From an uncultured Treponema sp. (GTDB lineage: Bacteria > Spirochaetota > Spirochaetia > Treponematales > Treponemataceae): DNA of 7,605 bases. The position numbers and the translations under genes are program-made. Of the stretch, positions 4,843 to 7,605 are shown piece after piece (the stretch's first letter is position 1; each line of letters begins with the position of its first letter). Under the pieces are notes generated by a model. The model saw only the letters and a list, made by a program, of their open reading frames with translations, did no database searches and was not told where the DNA came from. The DNA is taken from NCBI GenBank assembly GCA_937901865.1, contig CALDID010000166.1:1-7605 (forward strand), written 5' to 3'.

Positions 4843-5804
4843 AATATTTCACATTTCTTTTTAGCCACCGCCACGGTAACGCCGCCGTAACTCTTCTTTT
4901 GCGCCACAAGAATTCCTTTGCTTGCACACAAAGCGGCTCTTTCGCATACGCAGTCAACACCGACCGTGTTTTTTACAAAGTCGCTTTTGCTTACAGAGCC
5001 GCACACTCTATTTAATTCATCTTTGTTAAACGTTACAAACGGCACACCAAAATAAAGTGCGCACTCAATAAGCCCTTTTTCCTCTTTTTTAATGTCTATC
5101 GACGCAATGGCAAACAGCTCTTTTCTTTCTATGCCATTTTCTTCTAAACACTTTTTTACCGCTTCAATTATCTTTTCTCCCTCCGCTCCCTTTCTACACC
5201 CCACCCCCACCGCCGCCACAGCAGCCGTGGGCTGTTTTGTAAAAGCCACAGGCGGTTTCTCAAAAGTCGGCTTGATAGGCGTTAGGCATAAACTGTCATA
5301 ATCAGCTTGGCTCAGAGGTTCGTCGCGGAGGATTTTGGCGTTCACGGTCTTTATTGCGCTCGGATTTGCGATATTATAATTATGTTCGATAGCCCAAGTA
5401 TCTATTGCTTGTTTGCCGTTTATGTCAGTGGCGGTAGTGATAACAGGAGTTGCGTGCAGAATGTCAGCAATAGCCTTTGCAGCCTTGTTTGCGCCGCCGA
5501 TATGCCCCGAAAGCACCGAGATGACGAACGTGCCTAATTCGTCTATGCACAATACAGCGGGGTCAGTCGTCTTATTCTTGATATACGGCGCAATCGTGCG
5601 GACACAAATCCCCAATGCGCCAACAAAAACTAACACACTGCCTTGCTTAAAATGCGCTTCGCACCACTCTAAACGGCATTTGCTTTTATCGCTTTCAAGG
5701 TTATAGCATTTGCATATCTGCAAAGATTGTATTTTTTCTTTCAAGCGTGAACATAATAAAAAACCTTTTTCTGTAAAACAAATAGCGTGAACTTCTCTTG
5801 TCAT
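4839..5804 (-). CDS. cbiG: Cobalt-precorrin-5A hydrolase CbiG
   Basis: Opens the ring delta-lactone of cobalt-precorrin-5A, releasing acetaldehyde and giving cobalt-precorrin-5B in anaerobic cobalamin synthesis. At 321 residues it has the expected three parts. The N-domain has G62-A-L-G-I-C-V-R-T-I-A-P-Y, D81-P-A-V, D88-E-L-G and L98-S-G-H-I-G-G-A-N, ending T122-x-x-T-A-T-D. A middle segment has N147-P-S-A-I-K. The C-domain opens A198-V-G-V-G-C-R-K-G and includes S271-V-S-K-S-D-F and Y306-G-G-V-T-V-A. Between middle and C-domain (about 176-197) sits a Pro-rich linker, KPPVAFTKQPTAA, that is a copy of the family 2 repeat. No Shine-Dalgarno precedes the ATG; instead a -10-like TATAGT lies eight bases upstream. 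The gene is separated from cbiF by 42 bp occupied largely by another repeat copy. Confidence 0.95.
   Translation of the reverse strand: MTREVHAICFTEKGFLLCSRLKEKIQSLQICKCYNLESDKSKCRLEWCEAHFKQGSVLVFVGALGICVRTIAPYIKNKTTDPAVLCIDELGTFVISVLSGHIGGANKAAKAIADILHATPVITTATDINGKQAIDTWAIEHNYNIANPSAIKTVNAKILRDEPLSQADYDSLCLTPIKPTFEKPPVAFTKQPTAAVAAVGVGCRKGAEGEKIIEAVKKCLEENGIERKELFAIASIDIKKEEKGLIECALYFGVPFVTFNKDELNRVCGSVSKSDFVKNTVGVDCVCERAALCASKGILVAQKKSYGGVTVAVAKKKCEIL
5217..5258 (-). repeat. Family 2 in-frame repeat in the CbiG interdomain linker
   Basis: On the + strand, GCCGTGGGCTGTTTT (5224-5238) and GCCACAGGCGGTTT (5245-5258) are separated by GTAAAA. Read in the gene's frame this gives KPPVAFTKQPTAA plus V. 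The same pair of short palindromes occurs in cbiL and, inverted, at the end of cbiF. The repeat lies exactly between two folded domains, where an insertion can be tolerated. Confidence 0.75.
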
Positions 5805-5812
5805 ATAGATTA

Positions 5813-5840
5813 ACTATAACACAGCCTATGGCTTTTACAA
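5813..5840 (-). promoter_or_regulatory. Possible internal promoter before cbiG, built from repeat sequence
   Basis: On the - strand, TTGTAA (5840-5835) and TATAGT (5818-5813) are 16 bp apart, matching consensus at 4 of 6 and 5 of 6. The -10 box ends eight bases before the ATG of cbiG, so a transcript from it would be nearly leaderless, in line with the missing Shine-Dalgarno. The -35 element is part of the family 2 repeat. Prediction only. Confidence 0.3.
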
Positions 5841-5863
5841 AACACCCTATGGGTGTGGGTGGC
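5822..5863 (+). repeat. Family 2 repeat copy, inverted, spanning the cbiF stop codon
   Basis: The - strand here reads like the + strand of the cbiG copy: a first palindrome CACCC-ATA-GGGTG, then TTTTGTAAAA, then GCCATAGGC. The repeat therefore runs opposite to the copies inside cbiG and cbiL. In the first palindrome the G-C pair of CAGCC...GGCTG is swapped on both arms (CACCC...GGGTG), which keeps the pairing. The cbiF stop codon TAG lies at the centre of this palindrome, and the last residues of CbiF (RHPHP) come from or abut repeat sequence. Confidence 0.7.
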
Positions 5864-6602
5864 GGTATTCGGTGGCAAAATCGGGAGAATAGAGCTTGCT
5901 TCGCTCATACGCAGTGTCTAAGAAATCGCCGACAAGAATAATCGCCGTTTTCTTGAGATTTTCGCCAATCGTCAGCTTTGCGATATTGCCGAGCGTGCCG
6001 CGCAAAATCATTTCATCTGCCCACGTTGCTTTGAACACAACCGCAGCAGGAGTGTTTTCGGTATATGCACCTTTTAAAAGCTCTTCTACCACCTCCGCAA
6101 TGCGCGCCACACTCAAAAAAATAGCCATCGTACAGCCGTGAGAAGCGAGCTTTGAAAGAGCCTCTCGCTCTGGAACAGGAGTTTTTCCCGAAATGCGCGT
6201 AATTATCACACTTTGCGTAACGCCAGGAAGCGTATATTCCGCCTTGAGCGAACTCGCCGCACCAAAAAGGCTCGACACTCCAGGCACGATTTCAAATACA
6301 ATTCCCTTTTTCGCAAAATAATCCATTTGCTCTTTTATAGTGCCGTAAATCGATGGGTCGCCCGTGTGCAGTCTAACGGTGGTTTTGCCTTCACTCTCTG
6401 CTTTTTCTATCACCGACACCACTTCTTCAAGCGTCATAAATGCGCTATCATACACCGCACAGCCTTTTTTTATTCCTTTGAGCAATTCAGGATTAACAAG
6501 GCTTCCCGTCCAAATAACCACATCAGCACTCTTTAGTAGCTTTGCGCCCTTCACGGTAATCAATTCAGGGTCGCCACAACCTGCCCCAACAATATAAACC
6601 AT
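5847..6602 (-). CDS. cbiF: Cobalt-precorrin-4 C11-methyltransferase CbiF
   Basis: SAM-dependent methyltransferase that methylates C11 of cobalt-precorrin-4 to give cobalt-precorrin-5A, the substrate of the CbiG encoded next. The 251-residue tetrapyrrole methylase has all signatures: G6-A-G-C-G-D-P-E-L at the start, R77-L-H-T-G-D-P-S-I-Y-G, V106-P-G-V-S-S, I134-T-R-x-x-G-K-T-P-V-P-E and A192-T-W-A-D-E with G202-T-L. The start is supported by GGAG five bases before the ATG. It lies 26 bp downstream of cbiL and is probably cotranscribed with it. The C-terminus ends in RHPHP and a stop lying inside an inverted family 2 repeat, so the original C-terminus may have been altered by insertion; the catalytic core is complete. 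Cytosolic. CobM of the aerobic pathway is the homologue; the CbiG neighbour favours the cobalt-early route. Confidence 0.95.
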   Translation of the reverse strand: MVYIVGAGCGDPELITVKGAKLLKSADVVIWTGSLVNPELLKGIKKGCAVYDSAFMTLEEVVSVIEKAESEGKTTVRLHTGDPSIYGTIKEQMDYFAKKGIVFEIVPGVSSLFGAASSLKAEYTLPGVTQSVIITRISGKTPVPEREALSKLASHGCTMAIFLSVARIAEVVEELLKGAYTENTPAAVVFKATWADEMILRGTLGNIAKLTIGENLKKTAIILVGDFLDTAYERSKLYSPDFATEYRHPHP

Positions 6603-6628
6603 ATCAACTCCGCCATATTAGCAATTCG

Positions 6629-7453
6629 TTAAAGCACTTGTTTTATAATAATTATCGAAAAATACGTTTCGCTTTTATACAATTCTTTATTTTCCGCTTC
6701 ATACTCTTTGAGAAACAGCACTCTCTCCCCTTCAATGCCGCAGTTCTGCACCAAAATGCTCTTTTCTTCTAAGTGCATTTCATAAATCATTTTCAACGCC
6801 ACTTCATAGCTTCTGCCTAGCTTCATTAACACTTTTGTTCCGTCAAGCGAAAGAGAGGCTTTGAGGCTTCCTTCCTTTATAGCCGCGTCGGTCGGGATAA
6901 TGTGCAAAGGCTCATTTCCTTCCACAAGTGCCGTTTTCGCCAGTGCCGAAGCAACAGACAGAGAGCTAATGCCTGATACATATTCAACGCAATAGCCCCT
7001 ATTCTCTATCCGCCGTGCGACTTGGTATGCCGTCGAATACAAAGCAACATCGCCAATCGTCAATAAAGCGACATTCTCCCCTTTTTCAAGATATGCAATG
7101 CACTGCAAAGCAATTTCGCTATAGTTTTTATCGAGTGCCTCTTTGTCGTGCGTCATAGGAAACAACGCCTTTACCACCGTTTTCGCCGATACATCAACAC
7201 CAGATTTTTCAAGTATCTCATACGCGACGCTATTTCCCCTTTTTGTCTGAGGGCAAATAATCACGCTGCATTTTTCAATCGTCTGTATTGCTTCAATTGT
7301 CAGCCATTCCGCTTTTCCAGCCCCTACCCCCACCGCATACGCAGCCACAGGCTGTTTTGTCGCCACAGGCGGTTTTGTAAGAGCCACAGGCGGTTTTGCC
7401 GTCGAGGACGGTTTTATAAGAGCCACAGGCGGTTTTTCTCTATTTTCAACCAT
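6629..7453 (-). CDS. cbiL: Cobalt-factor II C20-methyltransferase CbiL with repeat-derived N-terminus
   Basis: SAM-dependent tetrapyrrole methylase that methylates C20 of cobalt-factor II. From the ATG at 7453 it is 274 residues. The family core begins at Y39-A-V-G-V-G and continues with L131-T-I-G-D-V-A-L-Y-S, V159-S-G-I-S-S, L-H-I-I-P-T, L-M-K-L-G-R and N-C-G-I-E-G-E. Three glycine-loop motifs depart from the norm: GVGAGKAE for GVGPGDPE, GDV for GDP, VSG for VPG. The first 38 residues are a Pro-rich extension built of KPPVA-type units from the family 2 repeat, absent from usual members. No Shine-Dalgarno precedes the ATG; TATAAT sits six bases upstream, suggesting leaderless translation. 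An in-frame TTG at 7489 would add 12 residues and has only a weak AGG; a GTG nearer the core is also possible. Confidence 0.9.
   Translation of the reverse strand: MVENREKPPVALIKPSSTAKPPVALTKPPVATKQPVAAYAVGVGAGKAEWLTIEAIQTIEKCSVIICPQTKRGNSVAYEILEKSGVDVSAKTVVKALFPMTHDKEALDKNYSEIALQCIAYLEKGENVALLTIGDVALYSTAYQVARRIENRGYCVEYVSGISSLSVASALAKTALVEGNEPLHIIPTDAAIKEGSLKASLSLDGTKVLMKLGRSYEVALKMIYEMHLEEKSILVQNCGIEGERVLFLKEYEAENKELYKSETYFSIIIIKQVL
7340..7436 (-). repeat. Family 2 tandem in-frame repeat at the CbiL N-terminus
   Basis: GCCACAGGCGGTTTT occurs three times on the + strand (7362-7376, 7383-7397, 7422-7436), with the variant GCCACAGGCTGTTTT at 7344-7358. In the gene's frame each core reads K-(P/Q)-P-V-A, so the protein has four such units plus a degenerate KPSSTA unit. 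Spacing is irregular and in frame throughout, with no stop codon. This is the largest family 2 array in the window. Confidence 0.85.
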
Positions 7454-7459
7454 AGGCGT

Positions 7460-7489
7460 ATTATAACAAGGGATATGATGATTTTGCAA
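7460..7489 (-). promoter_or_regulatory. Probable promoter of the cbi operon segment
   Basis: On the - strand, TTGCAA (7489-7484) and a perfect TATAAT (7465-7460) are 18 bp apart. The -10 box ends six bases before the cbiL ATG, so transcription would begin at or next to the start codon. It lies just inside repeat R3. No cobalamin riboswitch is visible between it and the gene. Confidence 0.45.
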
Positions 7490-7492
7490 TAT

Positions 7493-7583
7493 TAGACCTG
7501 TTCGATAATTGTCATTATCGGGCTCGACCCGTTTTTACACAGAATTAAGCTGTCATTATCGGGCTCGACCCGATAATCTTTTC
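7493..7583 (+). repeat. Family 1 repeat copy R3 with a truncated and a full palindromic unit
   Basis: The end motif TAGACCTGTTCG (7493-7504) is followed by a 22-bp partial unit (7510-7531) and, after a 19-bp spacer, a full 29-bp unit (7551-7579). The first 22 bases of both units are identical. The full unit has stem ATTATCGGG, loop CTCGA, stem CCCGATAAT and then CTTTT, a possible + strand terminator. It is inverted relative to R1. No second end motif is seen by the right edge; 7584-7605 holds nothing I can assign. Confidence 0.8.
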
Positions 7584-7605
7584 TAAAGCACTATACGAGA
7601 GCCTT

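Noticed and set aside
7340..7436. CRISPR array
   Set aside because: The repeats are about 15 bp with irregular 6-24 bp gaps, lie in frame within cbiL, and no cas genes are present.
7454..7489. TTG start for CbiL at 7489
   Set aside because: It overlaps the proposed -35 box and has only a weak AGG; the ATG at 7453 is preferred, though neither is certain.
7454..7605. Cobalamin riboswitch upstream of cbiL
   Set aside because: No B12-box-like conserved sequence is visible; the space is taken by repeat R3 and a short promoter. An upstream element beyond the window cannot be excluded.

Overview
The window looks like chromosomal DNA of an anaerobic bacterium with clear AGGAGG-type ribosome binding sites. 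Three enzymes of the oxygen-independent (Cbi) cobalamin route point to an anaerobe. The DUF3990-type cassettes and the many short palindromic repeats recall gut or host-associated Bacillota or treponemes, but the phylum cannot be fixed from sequence alone.

Left half (about 1-3700). Two related three-gene cassettes lie on the + strand (143-1068 and 2084-3024). Each encodes a small helical protein with an LHTQS motif, then a DUF3990-type protein with the H...GFYTT layout of an ADP-ribosyltransferase fold, then a second small helical protein with an FYxSKT motif. The cassettes are AT-rich and tightly coupled; the architecture suggests a toxin/antitoxin or defence-like module. Between them, on the - strand, is a nitroreductase-family flavoprotein that shares a divergent promoter region with cassette B. 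A compact phosphopantetheinyl transferase faces cassette B across a strong bidirectional terminator.

Right half (about 3900-7490). A - strand operon reads cbiL (C20 methylation), cbiF (C11 methylation), cbiG (ring lactone opening) and then an unexpected SUMF1/FGE-fold protein that overlaps cbiG by ATGA. The other cbi genes must lie elsewhere.

Two repeat families overlay these genes. Family 1 (R1 at 22-67, R2 at 3804-3917, R3 at 7493-7583) has 12-bp ends related to TAGACCTGTTCG and 29-bp palindromic units (TGTC...AATCT) whose stems vary in sequence but stay complementary. R2 also forms the likely terminator of the cbi operon. Family 2 is a short GC-rich palindromic repeat (core GCCACAGGCGGTTTT). 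It is embedded in frame at the N-terminus of CbiL and in the interdomain linker of CbiG, and lies inverted over the cbiF stop codon. The best candidate for an undescribed system is the duplicated ADP-ribosyltransferase-like cassette; the in-frame repeat family is the second.
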